Assembly: GCA_036521875.1 (NCBI GenBank)
Contig: DATDGX010000019.1
Coordinates: forward strand, 12,365 to 76,364
Reading direction: 5' to 3'
Length of the DNA: 64,000 nt
Origin: DATDGX01 sp036521875
GTDB lineage: Bacteria; Desulfobacterota; Binatia; Binatales; Binataceae
Shown here: piece by piece, positions 8,019 through 17,660 of the stretch
Layout: each line of letters begins with the position of its first letter
Numbering within the stretch: the first letter of the stretch is position 1
Made by a program: the position numbers and the translations under genes
Notes under the pieces: model-generated
Told to the model about the DNA's origin: nothing
Databases searched by the model: none
What the model saw: only the letters and a program-made list of their open reading frames with translations

Positions 8019-9171
8019 CGGCTCCAGCGGATCTCGCAGCAAGCGCATCGCGGTAGTAGTCCGTCGCGCGCCGGCCGTAGTCATCCCATCCGCCCAACTC
8101 GCGGGCGCGAGCCAGCGCCGCTTCGCCCATCTGCTCGCGCCGCGCGGGATTTTCGTAAAGCAGCAGGAGCCGTTCGCGAATGGCGGCGGCATCGCGAATC
8201 GGAACGATGAAACCTTCGACGCCATTGGTGAAAATATCGGCGGCTCCGGTGTTCTCGGTTGCGATTACTGGAACACCGCACGCCATCGCCTGCGCCTGAA
8301 CCAGCGCGAGCCCTTCTTCAATCGACGGGAGCACCAGGACCGAGGCTTGGCTGTAGTGTTTGTAAAGCTCGGTGCGTGGAAGGACGCCCGCGTAGCGGAA
8401 GGTGCCTTCGTACTTCGCCATGATGGGACGCATCTCCGGTTCAATCACACCAATCACGCATAGCTCGATGTCGGGAGCTCTAATCCCGGCCATCGCTTCG
8501 AACAAATAAGGCAATCCCTTGCGCAGGGTTACGGTTCCGACAAACAGAACGCGGAATGCGCGATCGCATTTCGGTTCGCGATGAAACATCGCCAGGTCAA
8601 CGCCATAAGGATTGAGCCTCAATTTCTCGCGAGGCACGCCCTGGTCGACAAACGTGCGCAACACCTGCGTCGACGGCACAAAGATCAGATCGCAAAGCGC
8701 ATACTCTTCGAGCTCGCGCTCCATCACGCGCGGATCGACTCCGGCGAAGCGCAGGCCGAAGCGAGCGTATTCGTCGCGGAGAATTTCATCCTGATATTCA
8801 ATGTGCGTTGAGCCGCGGTCGCAGATGGTCAGCGCCCCATATCTCGACCGTGCCGTGCGATGGCTCTGCAAGCCAAAGCTCGATAGACAATGGAACGCGT
8901 CGCACGGAACCAGCCGCTCACTCATCCACCCATCGAAGGTCTGGATCACCGGAAAATTCAACCGGTTCCGTACGCGGGTGAATCCAAAGCGGTTCGCAAG
9001 CATCGCAGGGGCCATCAACCACGGAAATGTACTCACCGTTTCCCGCGGCACTCCAAGCACTTTCCACGAAGGATAAGCGCTGTACAGGTGCTCGAGATGG
9101 CCGAGGCGTTCGAGCTGGCGCGCCAAATCAAAGGTATGAAAGGGACCGGCACTCCCGACGCATATTCTCAT
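7999..9171 (-). CDS. Glycosyltransferase family 4
   Basis: A 390-residue GT4 protein starting MRICVGSAGPFHTFDLARQL. The donor-binding half shows LFVGTVTLRKGLPYLFEAM and the E-x7-E element EEGLALVQAQAMACGVPVIA followed by the TENTGAADIF loop. The N-terminal half contains DRGSTHIEYQ, common in this GT4 subgroup. Its 3' end overlaps the CgeB-like gene by 20 bases, indicating translational coupling within the polysaccharide operon. Specific sugar not predictable. Confidence 0.88.
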   Translation of the reverse strand: MRICVGSAGPFHTFDLARQLERLGHLEHLYSAYPSWKVLGVPRETVSTFPWLMAPAMLANRFGFTRVRNRLNFPVIQTFDGWMSERLVPCDAFHCLSSFGLQSHRTARSRYGALTICDRGSTHIEYQDEILRDEYARFGLRFAGVDPRVMERELEEYALCDLIFVPSTQVLRTFVDQGVPREKLRLNPYGVDLAMFHREPKCDRAFRVLFVGTVTLRKGLPYLFEAMAGIRAPDIELCVIGVIEPEMRPIMAKYEGTFRYAGVLPRTELYKHYSQASVLVLPSIEEGLALVQAQAMACGVPVIATENTGAADIFTNGVEGFIVPIRDAAAIRERLLLLYENPARREQMGEAALARARELGGWDDYGRRATDYYRDALAARSAGADANPVL

Positions 9172-9207
9172 AGTGCGGCCAGATGCGGCCCCATTACATC
9201 AAGTCGT

Positions 9208-10593
9208 TCAGACGCCGATCGCGACATCCCCGGGTCGCGCTCCGGGCGCGAGTTTGGGCGTCACGGTGCGCGTCAGTTCGAAAATGCGATCGAGCACCGG
9301 CTGGAAAAGCCGCTCATAGTTGTAGCGGCTCTCGAAGGCTTCGCGCGCAGCGCGGCTCATCGCGACGTAGGCATCGCGGTCAGCGAGAATGTTCGCGATC
9401 GAATTTGCGATCGACGCGGGATCCTTCACGTCCGCAAACGATACCCATCGCTCGTTGCCCAGGAACTCCCGATAGCTCGCGCGATCCGGCACCACGACCG
9501 GCAACCCGAGCGCGGCGTATTCGAACAGCTTGTTGGGAGCGGACCCCGAGTATTCCCAGTTCTTCGAGACCGGCTGATACAGCAGGAGGCCGACCGCGGC
9601 ACGCTCCATCCGCCGGATTCGCTGATCGCGAGACGGCCATCCGTCGAGAGAGAGACGCGGCTCTACTGCGCGTGCACGCGCGAGCATGTTGAGCTCGCGC
9701 CCGAAGTCGTCGGGGACAAACCCGATCAAGTCGAGTTGGAACGCATCGTCAAGATGCTCGAGCGCGCAGACCGCCTCACGATGGCCATTATCGCCTCCAA
9801 TCGATCCGACGTAGCAGATCTTTTTCTCCGCGAATCTGCGTTGCGCGAGCTCGCGCCAGTCCGATCGTCCCGGATAAAAGCCGATGCTCGCTCCGTTAGG
9901 CACGATAACCGCCGGCCGCGCGTCGCCCGCTTTGCCGAGCCAGTATGCAGCTCGATATTTCTCCGGAAAAACGACGCAGCTCGCCGCGCGCGTATTGCGC
10001 AGCGCCGACTTGACTATCCAGGTCTGCAGCGAAGTCAACGGTGGTTTCTCGAGCTCCGGGAGATCGTGACAATGAAAAACGATAGGTACCTGGCTGTCAC
10101 GCGCTCGCGCGCGCACCGCTGCCGCAAACGCATGCGCGTCAAACGCGTAGATGATATGCGGCTTGAGCTCGGCCACCAGACGGCGGCCCCGCGACACGAA
10201 GCGGACGTACTCGGTGAACTTGCTTAGCGCAGGCGCTGCGGTTTTTTCCTCGGGTGTCGCGTAAGAGCCGACCGTTTCGACGCGCACCGCCTCGGGCCAG
10301 CTATGGGGCGGCCCCGCGACGTTGCGCGACAGTAGATGAATCCGAAAGTGCTCGCTCAGCAGACTGACCGCGTTGATGGTCGGCGGATAGTAGCTCGGGT
10401 TGGAATACATCATCAGCAGCAGCGTCCGCGTTTGGGGCCGGCTGACGTCAACCGGCCAGTGACCGCCGGGGTCAGGCTGCTGGCGCGGTGAGGTGGCCGT
10501 ACTCTTCGATGCCGCCGACAAGGACGGCGTGTGACGCGTCGCGACGCGGAGCCGTTCGAGGCGGCTCACGCTGCGCGCTCCTGGCGCACCCAT
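9208..10593 (-). CDS. Glycosyltransferase family 4-like
   Basis: A GT-B protein of up to 461 residues. Family-like sequence begins near residue 57 (TLLLMMYSNPSYYPPTINA); the first 55 residues are Arg/Ser/Pro rich and may not be translated, so the true start may be nearer 10413. The acceptor half has VFHCHDLPELEKPP and VFPEKYRAAY; the donor half has CYVGSIGGDNGHREAV and SAPNKLFEYAALGLPVVVPD. From the ATG at 10593 it overlaps the flippase gene by 28 bases. Its role is probably addition of a sugar to the lipid-linked intermediate. Confidence 0.8.
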   Translation of the reverse strand: MGAPGARSVSRLERLRVATRHTPSLSAASKSTATSPRQQPDPGGHWPVDVSRPQTRTLLLMMYSNPSYYPPTINAVSLLSEHFRIHLLSRNVAGPPHSWPEAVRVETVGSYATPEEKTAAPALSKFTEYVRFVSRGRRLVAELKPHIIYAFDAHAFAAAVRARARDSQVPIVFHCHDLPELEKPPLTSLQTWIVKSALRNTRAASCVVFPEKYRAAYWLGKAGDARPAVIVPNGASIGFYPGRSDWRELAQRRFAEKKICYVGSIGGDNGHREAVCALEHLDDAFQLDLIGFVPDDFGRELNMLARARAVEPRLSLDGWPSRDQRIRRMERAAVGLLLYQPVSKNWEYSGSAPNKLFEYAALGLPVVVPDRASYREFLGNERWVSFADVKDPASIANSIANILADRDAYVAMSRAAREAFESRYNYERLFQPVLDRIFELTRTVTPKLAPGARPGDVAIGV

Positions 10594-12077
10594 CCGCCCA
10601 CCACTGCGCGGGCGGCGCGGCGCTCTTCATCACTAAGGCCGATCAATCCGAACGCCAGAACGAACGCGACGACGATCAGAGCGGCAACTGCGGCCGACTC
10701 GGGAAGCGAGGCAGCACTCTCGGGCCTCCACAGGATGACGGTCGCGGCGAGCGCCGCAGCGCAGACGGCGGCTCCAGGAGCGAGTTCGCGCGCGGCGCTG
10801 CGCAGCGACACGTGCAAGGTTCGCAGCGCCGCGTACGGTATGAACCATGCGTTGGTCAACAGCGCCGCCGCGATAGTGCCGCCGATAACGCCGACCAATC
10901 CGTACCGCCTCACCCACCAGAGGGAAAGCGCGAGGTTAAGCAATCCCTCTACGACGCTCAGCACCGACCACGCATAGTGCCGGGTGGTTGCCCACAGCAC
11001 GGTCGCGCCGGGGGCAGCCCACACGGTCAACCAGAACAGCGCGACCTGCAAACCATAGGTTAGATGTCCCGGAAAGACTTCCCGGCCCGCCCACAAGCGC
11101 AGGAAAGCCGGCCCGACGACGATAAGTGCGATCGCTCCGACGGTGGCGTAAAGCAGTGCCAGTCGTATCGAGAACATCAATCCGCTGCCGATCCGCTCGA
11201 CCCGGCCCAAAGCAAAGTTGGCGGTGACAGTCGGCACCAGCGCCACTAGCGCGACCGAGAACACGCTCGCGCACATCACCATCAGGCGCATCGGAACCGC
11301 ATAGAGCGTGACCGCCGCGGCTCCGAGCGCATAGCCGATTACCAGATTGTCGAGACCCGAAATCAGCGTGCCTCCGATCTGGATGCCGAGGAAGCCCAGG
11401 GACGGCTTCAGCATTTCGCGCAGCAAGCGGGAGGAAAACCGCGCGAGCCGCGGCCACGCTTCACTGCTCTGGCGGCGAAGTTGCCGGTACGCCACCAGCG
11501 GCGCGAGAACCTCCGACGCGCCATTGATCAGCGCCACGGCGAGGAGTTTGAACCCGGCGACCAGCGCGAGCGCCAGGATCGCGACGCGCACCGTGTTGGT
11601 GCCCGCATTGATCGCCTGCTCCTGGTCGACACGCTGGAACGCCCTGAGCATCATCAGATGAACCTTGAGCGGAAATCCGATCATGACGAGGCCGAGATAT
11701 ACGAGCGCGGCGGCGAGAACCGCGGGGCCGCCGTGAAGCGCCAAGCGGCCGCCGAAGTATGGCGCCGCAATCGCAAACGCCGCGACGATGACGGCAGCCA
11801 CAGCCGCGTAGGTGAAAAACGCCGTCGAGATCAGCGCGCCAACTTCGTGCGAGCGATCTTGAGCGAGCGCCTCCGCGGCGCGATTGCTCACCGCCTGTGC
11901 CATCCCGAGGTTGGCGAGACTCAGATAAGACGTCAGGCTCAAGACCACGAGCCATTGCCCGTAGGTCACGGTGCCCAGGTAGCGCAGGTAGATCGGCACC
12001 ATCACCAGCGGAACGGCCAGCGAAACCGCCCAGTTGGCGTAGGTCCACGCAATATTACCTGTGACGGAATTCTTCAC
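10566..12077 (-). CDS. Wzx-like lipid-linked oligosaccharide flippase
   Basis: A 503-residue polytopic membrane protein with about 12-14 hydrophobic segments, starting GTG with NSVTGNIAWTYANWAVSL, the typical opening of the polysaccharide transporter (MATE/MOP) superfamily. GNLGMAQAVSNRAAEAL-like and LDNLVIGYALGAAAVTLYAVPMRL-type segments match Wzx/RfbX flippases. It would turn the undecaprenyl-linked repeat unit to the periplasmic side. The start codon lies inside the last unit of a 20-base tandem repeat, so three start-like sequences stand upstream of the real one. Confidence 0.85.
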   Translation of the reverse strand: MKNSVTGNIAWTYANWAVSLAVPLVMVPIYLRYLGTVTYGQWLVVLSLTSYLSLANLGMAQAVSNRAAEALAQDRSHEVGALISTAFFTYAAVAAVIVAAFAIAAPYFGGRLALHGGPAVLAAALVYLGLVMIGFPLKVHLMMLRAFQRVDQEQAINAGTNTVRVAILALALVAGFKLLAVALINGASEVLAPLVAYRQLRRQSSEAWPRLARFSSRLLREMLKPSLGFLGIQIGGTLISGLDNLVIGYALGAAAVTLYAVPMRLMVMCASVFSVALVALVPTVTANFALGRVERIGSGLMFSIRLALLYATVGAIALIVVGPAFLRLWAGREVFPGHLTYGLQVALFWLTVWAAPGATVLWATTRHYAWSVLSVVEGLLNLALSLWWVRRYGLVGVIGGTIAAALLTNAWFIPYAALRTLHVSLRSAARELAPGAAVCAAALAATVILWRPESAASLPESAAVAALIVVAFVLAFGLIGLSDEERRAARAVVGGWVRQERAA

Positions 12078-12150
12078 GCTGAGATAGAAGTCATCACGCT
12101 GAGACGGAGTTCTTCACGCTGAGACAGAGTCCTCCACGCTGGGTAAGGCC
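12071..12150. repeat. Four-unit 20-base tandem repeat spanning the flippase start codon
   Basis: Four adjacent 20-base units begin at 12071, 12091, 12111 and 12131, all containing CACGCT at the same place; units differ by a few bases. On the minus strand each unit carries AGCGTG, and the copy nearest the gene supplies the GTG start of the flippase. The period is not a multiple of three, so upstream copies open only very short frames. Confidence 0.9.
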
Positions 12151-12211
12151 GCGATGGGCGCGCGCCGCTATTCGCGTCGCCGCGATGCCGATTCTGTCAA
12201 CCTGGTCACCC

Positions 12212-13429
12212 TCAGTCAGCGCGCGCCGCGGGCCGCGCGACGATCGTATCCAGCGCGATGCGGAGACCTTTGCGATCCGCCTCGAAGCTGAAGCGTCCGA
12301 CGCGCTCCAGGCTCTTCGCGCCCATCGCCGCCGCATGCTCGGGACTGCTGGTGAGCATCCGCAGCCGGTCCGCAAGCGCGGCGATGTTACCGACCGGAAA
12401 GACGAACCCGTTTTCACCCTCCGCAACGAGATCAGGTGCGGCGCCCACCGCGTCGCTCACGATCACTGGCTTGCCTGCATTCATGACTTCGTTGATGACG
12501 AGTCCCCACGGCTCGCGTTCCGCGGGCAGCACGAATACGTCGCACAGATCATAAATGGCGGGAAGTTCGGTCTGATTCCTGAAGCCGACACATCGAACCG
12601 AACTCCAGCCGAGCTTGCCGGCGCGAGCCTCGAGCGCGGCGCGATCTTCGCCATCGCCGACGATCAGCAGATATGGCGCTGGCTCGCCGCGGCCATCGGG
12701 GGAGAGCCGCGCGTACGCTTCGAGCAGATCACCGCCGCGTTTCCGGTGCTCGAGTTTGGAAGCGAACAGGATCACGGGGCGTGCGGGCTCGAGTCCCAGT
12801 TCCACACGCAATTGCTCACGACGCGGACGCGCCTGCTCCGCGCGGGCGCGGAAGAACGCGTTGTCGACCGCGTACGGCATCGGGAACAGGCGCTCCGCCG
12901 GCACTCCGTAGCTCCGATAGTAATCGCGATTGAGCGTGCCGATCGTCAGAAACCCATCGATGGCGCGGAACAACGGAGGCAGCAGGCGCTTCTTCAGGTT
13001 GAGCACGATCGGATCGCGGCTCTCGCATTGGGGCTGGGAATCGCCGCGCAGCAACACCTTGATTCCGAGCCAGCGCGCGGCGGCGATAGCGCGCAAGCAC
13101 GCCTGATGCGCATAGCCATGGATCCACAGCGCCTCGATCCCCGCCGCCGCGAGCCGCTTGCGCAGCCGATACGTCCACGGCCGCCAAAACGAGAGCCGCG
13201 CACCGTCACCGACGCAGGGAAGAAATTCAGAGCGGTAACCGTCGAGCAGCGGAACGTCCCAGTTGACGTCGATACCGAAGCCGGCATCGCGATAGCGGCG
13301 GGTCGATAGATCGCTCAGATAGAAAACCGTCAGATCGATCTCGGGACACGCGGCGAGAAACCGAAACAGCGGCGCCTGGTACTGGATCGGATGGCTTACC
13401 AGGCATCCGACGCGATACGGCGATTCCAT
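12212..13429 (-). CDS. Glycosyltransferase family 4
   Basis: A GT4 enzyme of about 405 residues, beginning MESPYRVGCLVSHPIQYQAP. The ATG at 13429 has AGGA about 9 bases upstream and is preferred over the GTG at 13453. The N-terminal SHPIQYQAPLFRFLA and YLSDLSTRRY, and the donor-half FASKLEHRKRGGDLLEAY, LLIVGDGEDRAALE and PAEREPWGLVINEVMNAGKP (E-x7-E) are typical. Placed between the flippase and the GT9 gene in the same direction. Sugar specificity is not predictable. Confidence 0.88.
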   Translation of the reverse strand: MESPYRVGCLVSHPIQYQAPLFRFLAACPEIDLTVFYLSDLSTRRYRDAGFGIDVNWDVPLLDGYRSEFLPCVGDGARLSFWRPWTYRLRKRLAAAGIEALWIHGYAHQACLRAIAAARWLGIKVLLRGDSQPQCESRDPIVLNLKKRLLPPLFRAIDGFLTIGTLNRDYYRSYGVPAERLFPMPYAVDNAFFRARAEQARPRREQLRVELGLEPARPVILFASKLEHRKRGGDLLEAYARLSPDGRGEPAPYLLIVGDGEDRAALEARAGKLGWSSVRCVGFRNQTELPAIYDLCDVFVLPAEREPWGLVINEVMNAGKPVIVSDAVGAAPDLVAEGENGFVFPVGNIAALADRLRMLTSSPEHAAAMGAKSLERVGRFSFEADRKGLRIALDTIVARPAARAD

Positions 13430-13482
13430 TTCGATTTTTCCTGTAAGGAGCACGCGAGGCGCGGAGCCTTGTCGCGCGCGGT

Positions 13483-14703
13483 CTAGGCTGATCGGCGGGC
13501 TTGCCCGGTGCTACCCTGCGAAGGCCTGAGGCCGCGCGACGCCGCGCCGTCCAGTTCCGCGAGCTTTCGATCGGCCGAGGCGATTACTTCGTCGACCTCG
13601 ATGAGCTTGATACAGCGATTGTCGTAGGGGCACTTGTCGAGAAAACAGGTGTCACAATCCACCGACTTGCGGATCACCACGTGTCCGGAACCATGCGGCC
13701 GCCATTTGCCCTTGAAGTCCCGGCACGCGAACAATGAGACGCACGGAGTTCCGACCGCCGCCGCGAGGTGCTGCACGCCGGAGTCGTTGCAGATCACCAG
13801 TGAGCATCGGCGCAGGACCTCGCACGACTCGAGCAGCGAGGTGCGGCCGGCCAGGCTCTCCGCCGCGGGACCGATCCCGCGCGCGATCTGCTCGCCGAGC
13901 GCGACATCCGACGCGCCACCCAGGATCGCAATCGCGAAGCCCTGACCTTCGAGATGGCGGCCCACTTCCACGAAGCGCTCGGCAGGCCATCGGTTTGGCT
14001 CGAGCTTGGCGCCTGGCGCCAGTGCGACGAGCGGATGCGACAACCTGGCGCGGTTCAGCGCTTCGTCCACGGAGCGCACGCGCTCGTCATTGAGCGCGAT
14101 CGGAAACGAGATCTCTCGCACCGGGATTCCTCCCGCCTCGACAATCGCCGCCAGCCTCTCGACCTCGTCGGGAAACGCGATGAACTCCGACTGTGCGGCG
14201 GCGGCGAGATGCATTCGATCGTATTGCCATCCGAAGCCCCAGCGCGCGCCCGAAGCCCAGGCTACGATCATGTTTCGAATCAGCGTCGGCAGCGTCGCGG
14301 CGACCGCGGGCAATTCGATCCACAGGTCGAAGCGACGCGCTCGCATCGCGCCGAACAGCTTGATTCGGCCCGGAACGGTCTCGATGTCTTCGGCGTAGTA
14401 GACGAGAATTTCATCGAGCCACTCCGCTCCGTCGAGCAACTCGCGCGCGCCGGTAAGACCGCGCTTGCCCGGCGAGGTGATGAGCGTGATGCGCGCACGC
14501 GGGAATGCCGTTCTCACCGCGTACATCGCGGGGATCGCGCACGCGGCGTCGCCGATGTTGCCGATTCGATAGATGCATAGGCGTTCAGGCGTGACCGGTC
14601 GCGCCGCCGGCCACAGGCACTTGCAGATGATGCGCAGGAAGACGTTGCTGGCAGCCCGCAGGAACTGGGCCGCGCTGGCCTGCTGGCGGCGAAACGCCTT
14701 CAT
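13483..14703 (-). CDS. Glycosyltransferase family 9 (heptosyltransferase-like)
   Basis: A 406-residue GT9 protein. The N-terminal part has CIYRIGNIGDAACAIPAMYA, the family's start motif; the C-terminal part has LAPGAKLEPNRWPAERFVEV, LAGRTSLLESCEVLRRCSLVICNDSGVQH-type sequence and a cysteine-rich tail CDTCFLDKCPYDNRC (residues about 350-365) common in GT9 members. These enzymes transfer heptose or related sugars using nucleotide donors. The ATG overlaps by two bases the TGA of an upstream open frame that lacks a normal start. Confidence 0.87.
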   Translation of the reverse strand: MKAFRRQQASAAQFLRAASNVFLRIICKCLWPAARPVTPERLCIYRIGNIGDAACAIPAMYAVRTAFPRARITLITSPGKRGLTGARELLDGAEWLDEILVYYAEDIETVPGRIKLFGAMRARRFDLWIELPAVAATLPTLIRNMIVAWASGARWGFGWQYDRMHLAAAAQSEFIAFPDEVERLAAIVEAGGIPVREISFPIALNDERVRSVDEALNRARLSHPLVALAPGAKLEPNRWPAERFVEVGRHLEGQGFAIAILGGASDVALGEQIARGIGPAAESLAGRTSLLESCEVLRRCSLVICNDSGVQHLAAAVGTPCVSLFACRDFKGKWRPHGSGHVVIRKSVDCDTCFLDKCPYDNRCIKLIEVDEVIASADRKLAELDGAASRGLRPSQGSTGQARRSA

Positions 14704-14890
14704 TGATTGCGCGGCACGAAGCCGGCGATTGGGCGGGGATTCAAGCTAATTTCCGCATACTCGTAATGCCGGACTAGTCGCTTGGCGGCGAGGAGCCACC
14801 CCTCCTCGACATCAAAATAATGGATGTTCGTGGCAGCGAAGTTCCGGCGCCGGCCGCGCGACTCCGGACTGAGACTTCGCCGGCGGGCAA
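14700..14890 (-). other. Open frame without ordinary start, possible gene remnant
   Basis: Between the GT9 and chain-length genes (about 200 bases) an open minus-strand frame encodes a hydrophilic tail including NIHYFDVEEGWLLAAKRLVR and ending ...GFVPRNQ, whose TGA overlaps the GT9 start codon. I find no in-frame ATG, GTG or TTG in the gap. It may be the 3' remnant of a lost gene, or a short gene with an unusual start. I do not recognise the product. Confidence 0.35.
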
Positions 14891-14907
14891 TGGCTAAAAC
14901 GAAACCC

Positions 14908-15960
14908 CTACAACTGCGAACGTCGGAGCGGCACGCGGGGATCCTCGGGAAGATCGCGGCGCTCGCCCACGGTCCAGGCGGGTTCCGACGCGCGAGGCGG
15001 CTCCGGCGCGCGGCTCGCCGCCTCCAGTTGTTCGCGCGCGCGGCGGACGAAATCGCTAATCACGAAGAAGGCGCACAGCACCACGAAGGTCACCGCGCTT
15101 ACCAGCGTCGCAGAGTCGCGCGCGATCGGATACGCGGCGTAGTCGGGAACCACGGGCGGCTCGACGACCTGAAAGGCAAAATCAGATTGCACCTGCGCTA
15201 TGGTCTCACGCTGTATCTGCCGCGCCATCAACTCGTAGAGTTGCGTCTGCAGCAGCGCGTCGGAAGTCTTGCGGATCTCGTCCTGGAGCGAAGTGGCGAC
15301 GCTGGCGGCGCTCTGAACTTCCTCGTTGCGCAACTGGTCGCGCAGACTGTCGAGGTAGTAGCCGAGGATTCGCTGCGCCTGGGCCGGATCCGGATCGACG
15401 AAATAGACGGTCATGTTGCCGCTGCGAAAATCGAATTCCGAGGTCAGGCGACCGGTTATCATCCGATGCAAGGTCCAGTGCGAGACTGGTGGCCCGACTT
15501 GAGGTCCGCCTGCGATGTTTTGCGTCAGATGGTAGCGCTTCATGAGCGCGCTGGTGAACGCGTAGCTGGTCATGATCGCCTTGTCGCGTTCCGCCATCGT
15601 CGCTGCGTCACTGGAGCCACCCATCGACATCAGCGAGGCGAGCCCGCTGGTGACGCCGTCGAACGGGCCGCTCATGCTCATGCCGCCCATCGCGGAGGCG
15701 GGATTGATCGGCGTAATGACTGCCTGCGCGCGATACCACTTTTGCGTGAAGTACTTGGTATAGAGTCCCGCCGCGAGTCCGAGGCCGATGGTCACGGACA
15801 CGATCAGAATCCAACGCGCGCGCAGCAGCCCGACGTAATGCAGAATCTGCAGCGCGGTGTGCTGCGACTCGGTCAGGTGAACCGGACTCGCGCGGCCGTT
15901 GTCATAGACCGCGTTGGGGGCAAGCTCTATCGCCTGCCCATTAACTTTGGGCGAATCCAT
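14908..15960 (-). CDS. Wzz/GumC-type polysaccharide chain-length protein
   Basis: Frame of about 350 residues from ATG 15960 (MDSPKVNGQAIELAP); an in-frame ATG at 16014 would overlap the Wzi-like gene. One transmembrane helix lies at residues about 50-66, a large periplasmic part with helical segments follows (DEIRKTSDALLQTQLYELMA), and a second helix near 300-320 precedes a basic cytoplasmic tail. This is the chain-length determinant (Wzz) layout without an attached tyrosine kinase. A stretch rich in Gly, Met and Ser (PASAMGGMSMSGPFDGVTSG) is unusual. It would control polymer length and contact the export protein. Confidence 0.82.
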   Translation of the reverse strand: MDSPKVNGQAIELAPNAVYDNGRASPVHLTESQHTALQILHYVGLLRARWILIVSVTIGLGLAAGLYTKYFTQKWYRAQAVITPINPASAMGGMSMSGPFDGVTSGLASLMSMGGSSDAATMAERDKAIMTSYAFTSALMKRYHLTQNIAGGPQVGPPVSHWTLHRMITGRLTSEFDFRSGNMTVYFVDPDPAQAQRILGYYLDSLRDQLRNEEVQSAASVATSLQDEIRKTSDALLQTQLYELMARQIQRETIAQVQSDFAFQVVEPPVVPDYAAYPIARDSATLVSAVTFVVLCAFFVISDFVRRAREQLEAASRAPEPPRASEPAWTVGERRDLPEDPRVPLRRSQL

Positions 15961-15989
15961 TTGTGAAATGCGGCCCGCAGGCCAGCGGC

Positions 15990-17660
15990 TCAGTGCCAGA
16001 CGATGCTTGGCCACGCGGGCGTGACGCCCAACGTAAGCTGGAAGATTCCTTGCAGCGTGTGTCCGTTCGTGTAATTGAGGTCGCTGACGTACGCGATGCC
16101 GGCGCGACCTTTAATTTCGGCCAGAGAATCGACCACCGTGTGCATCTCGAACGGGAGATTGAGGAAATCGAGCGTTGCCCCGAAGGTCTGCTCATTATTC
16201 CTCGGCGACGGAACGCCGAGCAAGCCGTGCGGATTTCGAATTGTGTAGAACGCGTCGAGGTCGAGCTTGGTGCGATAGTTGAACCATCGTCCGACCGCGA
16301 AGTTGACCTGCCACGCGCCGGGGCCGAGTGCGTCGCCCATCAGCCGGTTGTCATACGTCCAGTACAAGGAGTCGCTGTGGGTGGAATAGTTCTGATCGGT
16401 TTTGGTCCACTCGAAGCGCGCGGTGGTAAGGCCGTCGGCAGTCACTTCGGGCACGTAGATGCCCGCGATGTAGGAGGGCGACTTGAATGGAGTCTTGATA
16501 GGGATGCTCTTGCCGAATGGCTGGAAAAAGTCCTCGCCGAGATCTTCGAAGTAGAACTGCGTCATTCGGAACTTCTGCAGAGTGTATTTCAGGTAGACGC
16601 TCAGGCGCGAGTTGGTATTCGCTCCCGTCGGATTGCCGGTGTCGAATCCGGTCGCGCGTCCGAGAAAGCCAAGCGCATTGTAATTGTTGTTGCCGACGCC
16701 ACCGAACATGATGTTGTGGGTTACGCCCCACTCAAAGGACGGCAACGGCTTGAAGCTCAGTATCTGGCCGTCCATCCACGGCTTCGAGAACTGTCGTCCC
16801 GAGTCGAGCTGGCCAAAGAACGCTTGCCACCGGAACAAGCCCAGGTAACGCAGGATGCCCGGCAGATGACCCGGGTGGACGTTCTGTGCGCGGAGCGCGG
16901 GGAACGGCAGCGCATTGTTGGTTTGCGAGAGTTGCCCGAACTGACCCACTCCCCAATCCATTTCTTCCTGTCCGAACGAAACCGCGACGTTTCCGAAATC
17001 AGCCACCACCGCGCCGGTGATGAGCTGGGTTCGGCTTAATATGCGCGGATCGTGGCTAAGGCCGCCGGCAATCGCACCCTCGCCGTAGCCAGTGATGAAG
17101 CTGCCAACTCCCATCCATCCGGACCATCGGGCCGCCTCGTTGTTGCCGCTTACGGTCGGGAGGTCGTTGTTATAAGGAAGCAGGGGAGTTCCTTCCTGAT
17201 AGCTGATTCCCTCGCTGGGATTGTGGAGATCGGTGCGCCTGCCGTTCGAGTAGACGTAGCTGAGCTCTGCGCGCTGGACCGGGTGAATCATGGTCGGCAG
17301 CCCGTCTTCCTGGTCATTCTCGACCCAGCCAATTTCCTCGGCGAGTTGCTCCCTAAGCGACGAAATTATTTTGCGCACCAGCGGATTGGTGTTGGGACTT
17401 TGGGAGAATTTAGCGCCGGCCTCTGCCGTAAGCCGCGCCGCCTCGACGCGGCTGATGGGTTTGATCTCGGGAAGATAGCTGTCCAGCATCCCGAGCCCGT
17501 TGAGCGTGTCGAGCTCATCGTAGATCGGGCTGTCGAGCGGGATATAGACGACGTAAGTTGAGGCCTGTGCGCGAACGGCCGCAAGGATCACGAACAACGC
17601 AGCGAGCACCGCAGAAAGCACGCGCACGCTCTGCTGGCGTAAGTGCTTAATGCGTCTCAT
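15990..17660 (-). CDS. Capsule assembly Wzi-like outer-membrane protein
   Basis: About 556 residues, signal peptide ending ...RAQA, then STYVVYIPLDSPIYDELDTL with LGMLDSYLPEIKPISRVEAA, a pattern seen at the mature N-terminus of Wzi-family proteins. The remainder is rich in alternating aromatic strands (WTYDNRLMGDALGPGAWQV) and ends in a strand-like terminus, as expected of a beta-barrel. Wzi anchors or assembles capsular polysaccharide at the cell surface. I chose the ATG at 17660 (MRRIKHLR); the alternative at 17681 adds seven residues. It overlaps the transglycosylase gene by 14 bases. Confidence 0.8.
   Translation of the reverse strand: MRRIKHLRQQSVRVLSAVLAALFVILAAVRAQASTYVVYIPLDSPIYDELDTLNGLGMLDSYLPEIKPISRVEAARLTAEAGAKFSQSPNTNPLVRKIISSLREQLAEEIGWVENDQEDGLPTMIHPVQRAELSYVYSNGRRTDLHNPSEGISYQEGTPLLPYNNDLPTVSGNNEAARWSGWMGVGSFITGYGEGAIAGGLSHDPRILSRTQLITGAVVADFGNVAVSFGQEEMDWGVGQFGQLSQTNNALPFPALRAQNVHPGHLPGILRYLGLFRWQAFFGQLDSGRQFSKPWMDGQILSFKPLPSFEWGVTHNIMFGGVGNNNYNALGFLGRATGFDTGNPTGANTNSRLSVYLKYTLQKFRMTQFYFEDLGEDFFQPFGKSIPIKTPFKSPSYIAGIYVPEVTADGLTTARFEWTKTDQNYSTHSDSLYWTYDNRLMGDALGPGAWQVNFAVGRWFNYRTKLDLDAFYTIRNPHGLLGVPSPRNNEQTFGATLDFLNLPFEMHTVVDSLAEIKGRAGIAYVSDLNYTNGHTLQGIFQLTLGVTPAWPSIVWH

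Noticed and set aside
12185..13309. Plus-strand frame of 374 codons
   Set aside because: Antisense to a GT4 gene with complete donor-site motifs.
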